Shown here in pieces: positions 28,756 to 42,000 of a stretch of 64,000 nucleotides of DNA. The translations under genes were made by a program, and so were the position numbers. Each line of letters starts with the position of its first letter. Position 1 is the first letter of the stretch. The stretch is from Onchocerca volvulus (taxonomy: Eukaryota > Nematoda > Chromadorea > Rhabditida > Onchocercidae): the NCBI GenBank assembly GCA_000499405.2, contig HG738140.1, positions 9,823,560 to 9,887,559 of the forward strand, read 5' to 3'. The notes below the pieces were generated by a model, which searched no databases, was not told where the DNA came from, and saw nothing but the letters and a program-made list of their open reading frames with translations.

Positions 28756-31700
28756 ATGAAGATAAAGAAAGAGAAAAGAAAGAGGAATGCTTCGAGCAAA
28801 GGAAATAAATGCAGTGAAGAATCGACATTAAATTGGAAAAGCGATAATGGACAGGTAGCATCTTATGCTTTTTACACACTCTATCTTCATCTCTCAGTTA
28901 TTAAACAATAATGTTATTATAATTTGCTGCCCAATAGACTTTAATTTTATTGTATTTTTCAAGATGCAGTTTTTTATGCAATAAAAAAAATTTAGTGTTT
29001 TTGGATACAGAATGAGAAGAAAAGTATTTCTTGCAAGTTTCACTCACTCTTGTATTATTGTATTATAGATAGAAAGCAAACAACAAGGAAAAGAATTTAT
29101 TCGTAAAAGACACGAGAAAGACTGCACGAATCTTCCGGAAGCAAAGAAGAAACGAGTGTCATTTGCTGCCAATTTGGAAAGGATGAAATTGTTTGATAAA
29201 AGGATGAAGCTAACAGTAAGTATAACTGTCTGGAATTTATTCTTGTTGTATGAATTTTACGAAAATTATCACAGCTATATGGTAAGATTTTCTATACGAA
29301 TTATCTCCGTAATAATTGATGGTGAACAATTAAGGCTTGTAGACGTATTTGATAGTGAATTTTATTGAAGTTTTTTTATAGTTTAGGTAAGCTGATGCGG
29401 TGTTTGTGATATTATTAATTTATTTCAGATCACGCCATCAACTGCTAGTCCTGGTAGAAGCATCATTATGAAGAAAAAAGATGGGTCGAAAACTTCGCCA
29501 AGTTTGTTTGCAACTCTAAAGTCCAAAGATAAGACTTCAGGAAAAAAGAATAAGTTTCCGCATTTGGCAGTAGAACAGAATCACAATGAAGCTACAAGAA
29601 CAGAAGAAATCGAGCAAGAGAATTTCATGGATTCAACAATGAAGCTTGCAGTAACAAACTCAGAAGAGAAAGAAACGAAAAAATCAGGCGAAAGGAAAGT
29701 ACAGAAAATTGGTTGCGGAAAAATTCGGTCAGTTAATGGAAAAAAAAAGTTGCAAGTTCGTAAATTCCATTCAGTTATCAACAAACTAATGAAATGTAGT
29801 ACATTCATGATAGCTACTTTAATGATTCTTATCATTGTTTGTCATGTAGAAGACATCAATGTCTTGTGAATAATATTGTGTAGAAGTTTCCATTTTTCTA
29901 AGCAAAGTAAATATGTTCCTTCTTTTTTTCTCAGTACTTTGACTTCAAAGCAATCATATGTCCTTAGTTTCATTGTAATCATCCTTTAAATAAAAGTGCT
30001 AAAATATGTCTTCTTGCATTTCAGGTAACTCGAAAAATGAAAGAAAAATTGTTGAATATGCCAAAGAAAGAGCGCAAAATATATATTCGAGAATTACGAA
30101 GAAAACATAAACCATATTTCGATCTGGTACTTCAGTGCAAGCATCTGTGGGAAAAATTACGCTGGTAGTTTTCTTTTTAAGATATAGTCCCATTTCTTAA
30201 TGGAATCTGTTGGTTTCAGTTTATTTGAATAATTTGCAGAAAAAAAAAAGAATTATAAATATTGATTGCTATAATCGAATCAGTGTTTGTAGTGGAAAAA
30301 CGAATGATACTGAGCGGAAGAAGCTGGCTGCCGAAATTTTTGGAATAATAAAGGGAAAAGTGAAAGAATTAATATTCGCGCATGATACATGCAGAATTGT
30401 GGAATGCGTGGTAACAAATGGAGGGAGCGATGTAAGAAGTGCCCTTTTTGAAGAACTTGTACCAGAGATTATCTGTATGGCGAAGTCAAAATATGCTCGT
30501 TTTTTCGTCATGAAAATGCTTAAATATGGGTATACTTTTTTACTGAATTTTTATTTTTGCTAAATTTGTCTCATTACCGACGAGACTTCTTAGAGAATGA
30601 CAAGTATGATGAGTTTTTTTTGTTATTTTAGCAATCGTACTTTAAGTAATGCTCATTTCAAATGAAAGTATAAATCTTAAACTCTTGCGAAAGTTCGAAA
30701 ATGTGCGATCTTCTGCAATTTTAATTTCAATTAAAATTTTCAATAATATCTTCCCAATATTCACTTTCCTAAATTTTTATTCAAGTAGTCTCTCAATTTC
30801 AAACAATTCGAAATGAATAAGGAATTTCTTATCTTTAAACAGTTTTATGATATCGCAAAATCCTGATTCTTCATATCTTTTGCTTCTGATACTTAGCAGT
30901 ACCGAAAACCTAAGAACATTAACATCTTTCAATATTTCAATATACTTTAACAATGAAGTGATCATATGTGAGTTTCATATCAAAATTATTCTATGTTCAA
31001 TGTCCATGTGCTTTGATTTAGATCTATGATACAACGTCAAATAATATTTGATGCGTTTCGAGGTCATTGTGTTTCACTATTGCGCTTATCATCAGCAGCA
31101 CAAGTTTTAGAATCAGCCTACAATGATTATGCAAATGCACAACAACGATACAACATTATTGTTGAATTTTATGGAGTGGATTTCGCTTATTTTAAAGTCA
31201 TTGGTTTTTATTTGCTATTCTTCTCATTTTTGTCAATGAACTATTCAAATAAAAGTCATTTTACAATGGAAACTTGACATAATTGATATAATATTTGAAA
31301 TTGATATGCCTTAAATGTGAATTTGTAATGTATTTTAGACTGCTGATAACAGAGTTCGCACACTGAAAGAAATAATAGCCGACTATCCGAACAGAAAATT
31401 ATCAATTGTTAAATACCTCGAAAATATTCTTATTGATATTGTAGACAAGTAATTGATTTATGTTTTGACTAATGTCTTTGCTTAGGCTAAATCTAGCTAA
31501 ATTTAAGCAAGGACTAAGACTGACTAACTTCGGTTGAATTGTTTTTCTTTTGATTTCAATTTTTTGGTAAATAAATGTGAGATTAAATTCATTATTTATG
31601 AATCATACTTGCTTATTTTCAGACCTCAAATAAAGTTAAGTCTGACGCATCGTTTGTTGAGCGATTTTTTCGAATTTGCTGACAGTAAGCAGTTGGAAGA

Positions 31701-33800
31701 GATGATTGATTCATTAAAACTATGCATACCTCAAGTGAGATCGTCATTTCTACTTATTACAAATTTTATTAGATTTATGGCGAAAATACTTATGAATTTA
31801 GATTTCGGGAATGTTTTGTTCCGCATAGTTTAAGATGAAAATAAGGAAAAAAACGATGAAGTGGTAAGGTGAGGAAGTGAAGAGCGAAAGGAGAACATTC
31901 GAGACATGCTGATCAAAAATTTTTAGAGAAAATCGCCGTATTTTAGATTGTTCACACGAGTGATGGCGTGCGCATAGCAATGAAGTGTTTATGGAATGGT
32001 TGTGCGAAGACGAGAAAGGTTATTCATTTTTTTAAAAGAAGAGCTTAGAACTTGTAAACTTGTGAAGCAGATTTTTTTTGCGTCCAATTTATTTCTAGTT
32101 AAGGAATCAAACACTCATTATAGATAATGCTGAAAAATTTCAAAGGACTGGTAACGAAAATTTGTTTGGAGGAGTTCGCGCATCGTTTTTTGATTGCTGT
32201 TTTTGATACTGTGGATGATACAGTATTGATTGATAAATGTCTTTTAAAGGTTAACTTTTTTCTTTCAATTTTTTTGGTTTAATCTTACTATAGTGAATCT
32301 GAAATAATGGCAAAAAAAAAGCCAATGTACGTTTCATTGTAAGTGAAAAAAAAAAAAAGGACATAAATAATAAAAAAATTTTCATAATTAATTTATTTGC
32401 TGGAAAAAATGACTCTTTGATATATAGCTTTCCAGGAACTATTGAATAACATTGGTGAAATTGTTAAAAGTATTTATGGTATAAAAGTTATGCATCATTT
32501 AATTCATCCAAGAGATCCTCGCTTTTGTTCAGCATCACAGACAGCAATTTACAAGGCGGTTAGTTCACATTTAATCAGTCTAACATCATTCCGAAACTTG
32601 TCTCAATGATAAAAACCACGGCAAATTGTTGGAATTTTTAATTAAATATTTTTATGTCTATTTCATAAGATTTGAAGCTATTAGCATTATGTAAAATATT
32701 TAACTTAAATTATGATTTTTAGAATATAACTGTTTCAGGGAGACGGAAATCCATACAGCAAAAAGGATCCCAAGTTACGTTACGCAGAGTTATTCTCATA
32801 TATTCAGAAGCCATTTTGTAATTATTTCGCAACAAACATGAATGCTTTGCTTTTTGACAATCATGCATCATTACTTGTTTTGGATATGCTGGAAGCTCCA
32901 AGTACGTTTAATATGCAATAATTTTGCTCTTCGTTTGAACTGATTTTTAAAATCGAAATATTTTGTAATAACTAAATTTTTTGCAAATAAACCGTTGATT
33001 CCGCTTTTATTTTCTTTATCTCCATTAATCATTATATTTATGTCAGTTGTAATCAATGTTATGTCATTTTTTGAAGGAAAGAAGGAGAGGAAGGAAGAAT
33101 TAGAATAAACCTATTCTAGACATCTCCTTTCAGATGCATTATTAGTTTATATCATTTAAATGAAATTTTTTAGCTGTGATGAAAAAGTTCTTTAAAAAGA
33201 TTTCTTTAGAAGTTTATTGTTTTAGCTGATTTGGATTTTTTCGAAAGAAACGTAAATATGGAAGATCGTGCAGCCTGTTATGATGCAATTGCTTTAATAT
33301 GCAATCGAGAATTCATACCCTGTGATGCAGAACAGCTTCATCCAATTGAACATCCTCAAGCACATTTTGTAATTTCTAAACTGCTAAAAAGTGATTCTAA
33401 ATTTGACGTCAAACTTGGTGATTTTATTGTGAAGCAGTGCAAAAATCAGTTGTCATCTTGGGTAATTTTTTTATTTTTTTCAAATTATTTTAGCTGCTCA
33501 TCAACTAGTCAATGAGAACTTGAACCTGAAATTTTTATTATATTATTGTTTTTAAATTTCGACGTTTTTATGTTTCCGGGTTCCAAGTTAAACTACATCC
33601 ATTACTTGTTTTTCCTGAATTGCTCATATTGAGGATATTAATTTCAGCTTTCATGTAACAAGGGATGTTTTATACTTCTTCATATCCTCGAAAATGCATC
33701 GCAAGAAACTCGAGAATTGGTAAGAAGCACGTTGTCTTTAGCAGCAGTAGAAAGGTATCACACAAAAGGAGCTACAGTATTAATGCAAAAGCTGAAATAA
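28756..33800 (+). CDS. PUM3: Pumilio homologue 3 (Puf-A / PUF-12), nucleolar RNA-binding protein
   Basis: Divergent Puf-repeat protein of the PUM3/Puf6 family, a nucleolar factor in 60S ribosome biogenesis that binds structured RNA. Exons: 28756-28854, 29069-29215, 29429-29755 (end could be 29773), 30025-30164, 30293-30529, 31022-31175, 31339-31448, 31623-31734, 31947-32018, 32124-32249, 32436-32558, 32739-32901, 33226-33461 and 33648-33800. Phases agree: 732 residues. Regions: Lys-rich N-terminus (MKIKKEKRKRN) fit for nucleolar targeting; KERKIYIRELRRKHKPYFDL; then atypical Puf repeats (KELIFAHDTCRIVECVV, KSKYARFFVMKMLKYG, LRLSSAAQVLESAYND, TSDGVRIAMKCLWNG, SIYGIKVMHHLIHPRDPR); and the CPL-type C-terminal domain (LHPIEHPQAHFVISKLLK). 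The last exon reads straight to a stop with TKGATVLMQKLK, matching the family's C-terminus, so no terminal intron is needed. Confidence 0.95.
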
Positions 33801-34140
33801 TATTTTTAATTATTCATTGTTTCTAATTTCTTTTTTGCTCCGTTATGTTTGATTAAATTGTCATTCCGTTTTTCTGCTTAGCTAAAGGAAGAGAAATAAA
33901 TTTTTTTCACAAAATGTGGTTTGCAGTCTACTGTTAGAGCTATTTGATCTTGAGGGAGATTTCTTTGTTTCCATATTCAATACTTTCTATATTGTCTCCA
34001 ATGGAAAGTTAATGGTTAGTGCCTACACAATAATAAATCAAAAGATTCTATAATAGATTGAAACTAATCAAAGAGTCAGTATTTTTTATCATTTATGATT
34101 TCACATTGAGCAATAAACATAAGGAAATATAATCTAAATA

Positions 34141-34810
34141 TTGCACCAAATATGACATTTTCCATTAGTTAAAAAAAAATCACTAAAATTAATTGTGAAG
34201 ATCAGCTTATAAATGAAGGATTTCCTTCATCTGTGAAATTATGCAGCTGTGCACTGTTTTAAGAGATGAAATGATTTTGGAATCAGGTTGGAATTTTGTA
34301 ACTGAAAAAATGTAGGTTTTAATTTCCTGAAAGTTTATTAAAAATTTTCAATAATTTATAGCATACAACAAAAAATAAATTCTTAAGACAATATAAATCG
34401 AAATAAAAACATTAAATAAGATTTTTCTACACAATATACAAAAATAATATTACTGCTTCTTTGAAAGCATAGTTTGAGGATTAATTACATAGAAAAGTCA
34501 TCGGATAAAACAATACGTGATTTAAATAGTATACCAAATATAACATTTTTCACTGGTTAGATTACCAAAAAATATCTAAATACTATACCAAATATAACAT
34601 TTTTCACTGATTAGTTCACTAAAATTAACTATAAAGATTGAGAATTTTCAATATTTTGTTGCATGCAATAGGAAAATGAATTCTTAAGACAATATAAATC
34701 GAAATAAAAACAAGTAAAAATTTCTCTACACAACATACAAAAATAATATTACTGCTTCTTTGAAAGCACACTTTAAGAATCAATACATTGAGAAAGTCGT
34801 CGAAGACATT
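34141..34810. repeat. locally duplicated non-coding repeat family
   Basis: ACCAAATATAACATTTTTCA-type units occur near 34145, 34533 and 34584. A longer block, TTCTTAAGACAATATAAATC on to GCTTCTTTGAAAGCA, occurs near 34380-34470 and again near 34680-34770, about 300 bases apart and diverged at scattered sites. This suggests two or more rounds of local duplication. Confidence 0.85.
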
Positions 34811-34940
34811 GAATTGCAAGGGTTTAAGTTCAATTCGTTCATTGTAGTTCAATACCTTCTACAATGAACGAATTGAACTTAAACCCTTGCAATTCAATGT
34901 CTTCGACGACTTTCTCAATGTATTGATTCTTAAAGTGTGC
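34766..34940. repeat. perfect 82-bp inverted repeat with 11-base loop
   Basis: The left arm 34766-34847 and right arm 34859-34940 are exact reverse complements over all 82 bases by my reading, separated by TTCAATACCTT (34848-34858). The left arm continues one copy of the neighbouring direct-repeat block. No open frame crosses it. It could fold into a long hairpin in DNA or RNA. Confidence 0.93.
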
Positions 34941-34996
34941 ATGTAATTAATTCTCATAAAAGATGCATTTTTTTTTTTTTTTTTTTTGGAAATTTA

Positions 34997-36797
34997 TCAA
35001 TATCTAGAAAAAGAAGCATTGTTCAGACAATTAACTGTTTGTTTAGGAGAAAGCTGCGACGAAAAAGAAGATCCTGATAACCAGTCAAGACACTTTTCTA
35101 AATCTATTTGTATAGGATCATGGATGAAGTGACACTGATCACCATAAGGACAATAGCCAAATGTAGCGTATTTGGTACACAGCGCAGTGCGATAGCGAGG
35201 ATTGTTGAAAATTTTCTGAAAAGCAAAATAAAATTTCATTACACTTCTTCAATTAGCATTTCCTCATGGCTTTTTGAAATTCGAATTGAAATCTAAAAAT
35301 GCCAACGCCGCCAAATATTTTGGTAGTTTCTATAATCGTAAATATCTTAGAAATTGAATGATTTCCTTATTTACCGAAAAAAAATGCAAAGTAAAATTTG
35401 TTTTTAATAATATTTTCAAATCTGTACGCTAAAATCTGCTAACCACTTCTGCCTTTGGCATCGGCCGTAATTCTTCTGGGCCATGTGCGAATTTACAACG
35501 TTTTCCATAATTACAACGACCAGTATCTTTCCAGGCTTGACATTGTACCGTCTGAAATGTGCACCATTGTTACTGTGCAAAAACCTGAGAACATCTTGAC
35601 TTCACTCCACGAAGCATGGCCCAACATTAACTTATAATATGGTGCACATTTCGCCGGTAATATTTGGCTGTCTAAAGGCTTGAGAAATTACGAAAACTAT
35701 TTGCGACAATTGTTATTTGAGGCTCATTTTTTTTCTAGCTACGTTCATTTTATGGATAATCTAGCGGCAAAAAATTTATATTTACCAATTTGTTTTCTCT
35801 CTTATATAGTGGCACAAGCAGACAAGAGAACTATTAAAAAATCAGTATAAAGGGATTTATTCTATATTTCCACTACTGCACTATTTTCAGATAAAATTTT
35901 GATAAATAAAAATCTAATTCCATATCTGAAATGACCGATTTCCTTACAGGCTTATGCGGATATTTTATATTTCCAGAATGTTCAGTCCACACATTTCGAC
36001 TAAACATTAGATTTATATTTAAAAAAATTGTTTTTGAAAAGAATTTTTTTACATATTCAATATTTTACATATTTAAAAAAATCACACATATTTGCTTTGA
36101 ATGATTCTCTAAATGTAACATTGAAGAATACTAACCTTATGCGTCTCAGCTTTTCGTTTCTTTTTCCGTTCAGCTATTAGCAGTTGCGAATGATAAACAA
36201 ACTGGAGCCATTGGAACCACTCATAAATGCGAAGATCTTTATTAGGAAAGCGAGGATCAAATGGACTCCTTAACATTTCTCGTTCCATAATGCATTTATA
36301 TCTTCTTGCTTTAGAGTGGTCTGGAATATTTCATTTAATTAACGAATATGTAATGAAGTTTTGTAAATGGCAAAATTATATTTATGAATCTGAACACCCG
36401 AAAATTCATTTTTCAGATAAAGGATTACATGAATACTGAAGCCCGAGTACAACTAATCCTCCACTCTCAATACCCCTGTTCTGACTTTTGTTCACTACGG
36501 ATATAAGTTGTCATAGCTTCAAGCTCTTTGGAAGGGCATTGATCTACAGAGCGATTCAGAATTGATCTTTTTTTTTTTTGCCGCCATGCTGAGATTTTTT
36601 ACCGTAGAAGTTTCTTCAGTCTTCTTTTTTTTGCTTGAATTATAGTACACATTGTCGAGGAAAGTTTTTCGTCTGTTATGTGTCGGTCGATTGCTTCCCA
36701 ATCCATTTCTTTCATTTTGCTGAGGAACTGCAGAAATCTTTTCCTTCACCGGGACAGCGCTTGCTAATATCGTGGATGACATTCCAACTCGAGGCAT
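34997..36797 (-). CDS. tandem CCCH (TTP-like) zinc-finger RNA-binding protein
   Basis: Exons 36797-36499, 36320-36136, 35551-35444 and 35215-34997 (stop). Two C-x8-C-x5-C-x3-H fingers: C(QAWKDTGR)C(NYGKR)C(KFA)H and C(TKYATFGY)C(PYGDQ)C(HFI)H, separated by a linker with EELRPMPKAE and PRYRTALC. This is the tristetraprolin/Tis11 arrangement used in C. elegans by POS-1, MEX, OMA and CCCH proteins to bind AU/U-rich mRNA 3' ends, usually in oocytes and early embryos. The N-terminus is basic and Ser/Asn-rich. The exon-1 frame only reaches its donor in phase if the A12 run (T12 at 36568-36579 on the plus strand) loses one base; with that, the product is about 269 residues. As written it would stop early after SLCRSMPFQRA. 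A CAACAG acceptor eight bases before the ATG fits trans-splicing. Which nematode CCCH paralogue it is cannot be settled. Confidence 0.88.
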
Positions 36798-36805
36798 CAA
36801 AAAAC

Positions 36806-39064
36806 TGTTGAGGAAGAAAAATCCGATCGAATTGTAATTTAGGTTGGATTGCTTCTTCTTGTTATTGTGACTCGGTAAGGTCAACAGTAGGCTTTCTTGA
36901 GTTCATAAAATTACACAATATCGCGCTGATGCAATAGCAAGGATTAAACGAACAATATACGATAAATAGTACAATGGGTACGAACAGTCATCTGAATGTT
37001 TACTACATTGCATTTTGCAACTGTCGTTTTTACTTCGTTCCACCTTTACTGTCATTGAATTGTCCTCGAAATTGCTCCAAATTCTGACTTTTTAAATCTT
37101 TTCGGGGTCTCTTCCTTTTTGTCTGATCTACTACTGTCGCCTCACGATTGGTCAATCTCACTTGGTTTGTCTGTGAATCGGAGAATTGGAGTTTTGACTG
37201 CAAATGTCTATTTTTTTCATGGTAAACATGATTGTCATCCCTTGGAAATTAAGTCGCGCCACTTGACCTTTAGTACTCCTTGTTTGCAGTAACTGTCTTG
37301 GCGCTATTTATCCTTTTTCGGATTTTTCCGGCACACATTTCCCGAAATAGTGGTTAAGTTTAAGATAAAAATTTGTGAGTTATGGTTAAATTATTAGGAA
37401 GAACTCTTTAATTCTTAAAATTATTGAAGCAGGAACAGAGTTAGTACTTATCAACTGATAAATAATGATATAGTTTGAAGTGAAAAAACTGAGCGTAAAT
37501 TCAAGATCATCGATGGTATGGATGGAAAATTCAAAAATCTTACAATCCAACATACAAAATGTCATGAAATTTTCAATAATTTAATCATGAAAATAACTAT
37601 CTAATGGATCAAAGTTCTAAAATACGACAAAGGTTGAAGGATTCATGGGTTACAAATTCTGAAAAATTGTTTTTACAATGTGTCATGTCGACGTAATTTT
37701 TACCTTTTTTAGACATGAATAAACTTGCGCTTATCTTCTTTTCTTCTTTCTGCCTAAATTTCTCAAATATCCTGCCTTGTTAGCTGCAATCAATATATCA
37801 GCAAACAGAATCAATTGAGTGATACGATAACTCATATCTCGGACTTCTTTCGATAATTATTTAGCATATAACGTATAGCTGCTACGTTGTTGCTTCATTC
37901 CATTGAGTCGCTTTGCAAAAGGATTTGGATCAAAGTGGAATAAAGTTAGTAGCGAAAATTAGTTAAAAAATTAGAAATTATCTTGTATTTCCTTCTTGGC
38001 TTGTTAATTAATTTCCTACAGTTATGTTAGCACTTTTTCTTTGTTTCCATTGAAATAAATTACATGCAATTATTTAATAAATTACATGCAATTATTTGCC
38101 GCATAGCTTCATGGATTCATTTATTTTGTTTCACATTCCTTTTTGCAACCATCAACAGCTTCTTTATTCCCATAGATATTGATTGCGTTTTACTCTTATG
38201 TGCTTATCATATCATATCAATAGCTTAATCATAATAAACATAATGAACTGAGAATATTGTGATAAGCGTTAATGACGTAGTGTCAATGATCTATTAAATC
38301 ACATCAGTAATAAATTTTCCTTATTTTTCACCTCAATATTTTCGTTGTCACCGACAGAACATATTTCAGATCAAAGGAGTGATTAAACACGTTGGACAAC
38401 AACATTGATTGGATTACATCAAGCAGATAACTATTATTCTTTTTCGAGTAATAGTCATAACAGTCATATTTTCATTTATTTCTTTTCTTAATGAATATGC
38501 AACATTTCATGTTTAAATTATAGATTTCTCTAATTATACACACATCACGCCAAACTACGATATAAAACAATAAAATCCAATATTTTTTTTAAACACAACA
38601 AAATCCTTTCAAATAATGTAAGTTTTGTAATTGGAAGGTTTCGAGATTTGATTTTTAGCTGACTAATGTTATTAAAAGTAGAGAATTTTTATTTGAAATA
38701 ATTTTTTGCACATCTAAATACTTATAATGCTATCTCAAACTTCTTTTCTTAGGTAGATTATTGTGCAAAAGAGGAATGTGGATATTTTATATTTTAATAC
38801 TTTAAATTTTTAAGAATTACAGAGATATAAAATATGTAAATGTATGATAAAATTATCTTTTCATGCCTGTTTAGTGTTACCGATCGTGAAAAAAAGTGAT
38901 CGGAAATAAGTGTTAGTTCATATTTGTTTCTTAGTAGAACTACTATACTGAATGAGTAAGTTTTTGATGATAATATGTTTTATTGCTCAAGTTTTTTAAA
39001 ATACAATAAGTTTCTTTTAATAAGTCCTGAAATAAATAAGCTTGAAACAGTTACAGTTAAAAGT
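36806..39064. other. intergenic, no gene seen
   Basis: Upstream region of the CCCH gene and downstream of the ABHD17-like gene. A short duplicated AATTACATGCAATTATTT word occurs at about 38069-38097. No coding frame is supported. Confidence 0.55.
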
Positions 39065-42000
39065 TCAAAAGTTACAATTAACAAATGCTCGTTTCGTTTT
39101 CACTGGATCATTCCACTTTTTGCTACAACCCAGTTCATGAAACAAAAACTGTTGCACTCGATCCCACATTTTTCGTGCACTATATATGCCCTATAAATAT
39201 TGCTGAAAATATTTAATTTCGTTCAAGTTATTCAAGTTAATTACTCACATATAATGTGAATTAATCATTCTTATTGTATGGCTTGGAATAATTACTTTTA
39301 GGAAATTTTGAAAGCTTTCGACATAAATCAACTCTCCTGAAATCTTTTCCCTTGCCAAGTCAAATTTTCTTGAGATATAAAAAAATGGAAATATATTTTC
39401 AAAGATCGAAATGCATGAGAAATGCTGGCAGTATTTTACCTGATGAGTAGCTTTATCAAGATAAAAAGGTTTCGTAGCGTTTGGGAATCGTCTTTGCAAT
39501 ACAGCACTGTGATTTATCGAAACGATCACATCTTCCACTCCATGACAGATCAGTGTACGACAAAGTACGCTTGACACTTTATCTATGCTGTAGAACTTGT
39601 TGGGACAATATTTTCTTCTACGAGATTTTTAGAAAAACAGTCGTCAGTTTCATTTTCTGAGCAGATAAATTGAATAATCACTGACAAGAAAGTAAAATGT
39701 TTAGTAAAGATACTTGTATCGTAACTTCTCCAGGATTATCAAGTTATCTTACTACTTAGTACATGATTCAGTAATCGCAGACAGGAGCTACTCTGTGACA
39801 AATCTCTTCATCACCTTTTGATGCGGGTGGGGATTAACAGCAGTCAATATTTCGTTTATCCATTGTTTGTTAAACTGTCGATAATTTGGATTGCAAGTTT
39901 TGTTTGAAGCTTCCAGAAATGTCGTATTTTTAAATCAGGTCATTTTTTTAATTGCCGCGTCGCAAAGAGAATCCCAATTTTATTAAACCATCTCAAGATA
40001 GTTGTTACTTTTCTCACTTATACGGAGATTGCAAATATACATGAGAACTATGATGCGAAATATGTATAAAAGATAGACCTTGAGAACTGATCCAAACAGC
40101 AAGTCCGGCTACTGTGTGGCTTTCTTCCAAGAACACGTAATAGTGATGTAAAGGGAGCAATCAGAATCAATCCCGCTACCTATAATAACATATTTCATTC
40201 ATACTTTTAAATTAAAATAGTGATCTGCGGATTTCGATAATCAAAATCTGTGATAAATTGTTCTATTACTTTGTACTAAAGAGATTTCTCATTGCCTAGA
40301 GCACAGCGATGCTCACTCTATGAGCTGATCTTTAATATAAGCTAACGAACTTCACGATTTTGATATTACTGTAGTAAAGTAAATCTAAAAGATAATCTCT
40401 CCTTTTAAGACATGAATGCAATTCCACCTATCTCCTTTTCTTCCTTTTTTGTTACAATGGATTCGAAAACATGATTATAAATTTTAATGAATAATTCTGA
40501 AGAAGCTTAACGCAAAACTTTTTCACGTGATGCCAGATGAATAGCAACTGCAGTACCCATACTGAATCCTATTAAAATTATTTCATTTGGTTGTGCTTTC
40601 ATTTCTTTAATTAAATATCTGAAATGCTAAAATCATAACTTTCAAATCATCAGACTGCAAGTTTAGCTTGAAGTTTGTTATATTGTTCTATTTTAATGAC
40701 ATTAGAAATCATATGTTACTTCGCATATGATATGCTGGGTACTGTTTACACAATTAAAGCATTTCGATAACTTCATGATATCACTAACGAAACACTTCGA
40801 AAATCCATCATTTCTATTTGCGGTATAATGAATAGCAATAAGTATGTCTCTTAAGTATCCAGTAACTATTTTTCTGCAAAATCCAGAGATAACGTAAGAA
40901 GAAATCTCCACCTATGGCTTTTTTTGTAAAAACTTAATTTATCGCGAAACAAACTGATAAACGGCATCTATATTTTGATAAACATTTTTTTCTGTAGGAG
41001 TTCCGGTACTCAGTCCAAAACCACTGTAATCAAATGCCATTAAATCACATTGCAAAAAATCTGCTATATCAACCTGAAATTTTCATCGTAAACAGCATGA
41101 AATGTTGATAAGTTAATGATTAAAAATTTCGAAAAACTTTTAAAGACTAAAAAACAAAAAAGTATAAAATACCAGAACTCAAATACGATAAGCTAGTTCC
41201 ATTTGAAAACTAATCAGAATTCTTCATTGCCATTTGAATTTCATGTTTTTCTTATAGACCGAATAAAGGGAAACTTACCAAGTTGGGATCCGTAAGCATA
41301 CACGACCCAACATCTGAGCTGTTTGGCTGAGCAAAAAGTAATATATATGGTGCTGATTTCTTATATCGGCATGATTTCTCGCATCGGATATAAACAGCCA
41401 TCAAAGTATCTCCATTAGATGATGTTATTAAATGTACCTGTTTAGTTAAAACTTAATTTTAATGTGAAAAAGTTTTTTCGAGAAAAAAAGTTTGATTTTA
41501 TTCGTTGTTCAATTTTTCGTTTAGATCAGCAAGTATTATAAGCTTCGTTTACGTTGATTATTAAATTATTTCCAAATTAATTTCCAACGCTATGTTTCTA
41601 ATTTATACAACGAATAAATGATTTCCTTACTAGTTCAGGAAGAGTAATCAGAATATAAAATACAGTAATAGTAAAAAATAGTACCGCAGAATATAATCAT
41701 CTCACGGCTATATAATAACGATCAAAAAATGAATGCAACTTTATTTCTCAGGATGATTAAATTTTAAATTATTATAAGTATAAATTTTGTTATAATTATT
41801 CATATTACTCTAAAAGACAAATATACTAAGCATAGTCACTAGATTTGCTCCATCGTCAACAGGGTTTTTGCACATTGGCACTGCTTTAAAATGAAAATTA
41901 TTTGAAGCTATGAATTATCATTTATTGTATCGATTTCTCTTGTTGAAATATCATAATATACTGGAATAGTATGATGATAAGATATGTGATCTCGGACTAT

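Larger units (their letters stand above)
33801..34996. other. convergent intergenic spacer, repeat-rich
   Basis: Lies between the PUM3 stop and the stop of the CCCH gene on the other strand. It has no coding frame. The second half is built from direct and inverted repeats (separate entries), followed by a T-tract at 34970-34987. Confidence 0.7.

Noticed and set aside
29581..29835. 84-codon minus-strand frame
   Set aside because: It is antisense to PUM3 exon 3.
30269..30511. 80-codon minus-strand frame
   Set aside because: It is antisense to PUM3 exon 5, which encodes the first conserved Puf repeats.
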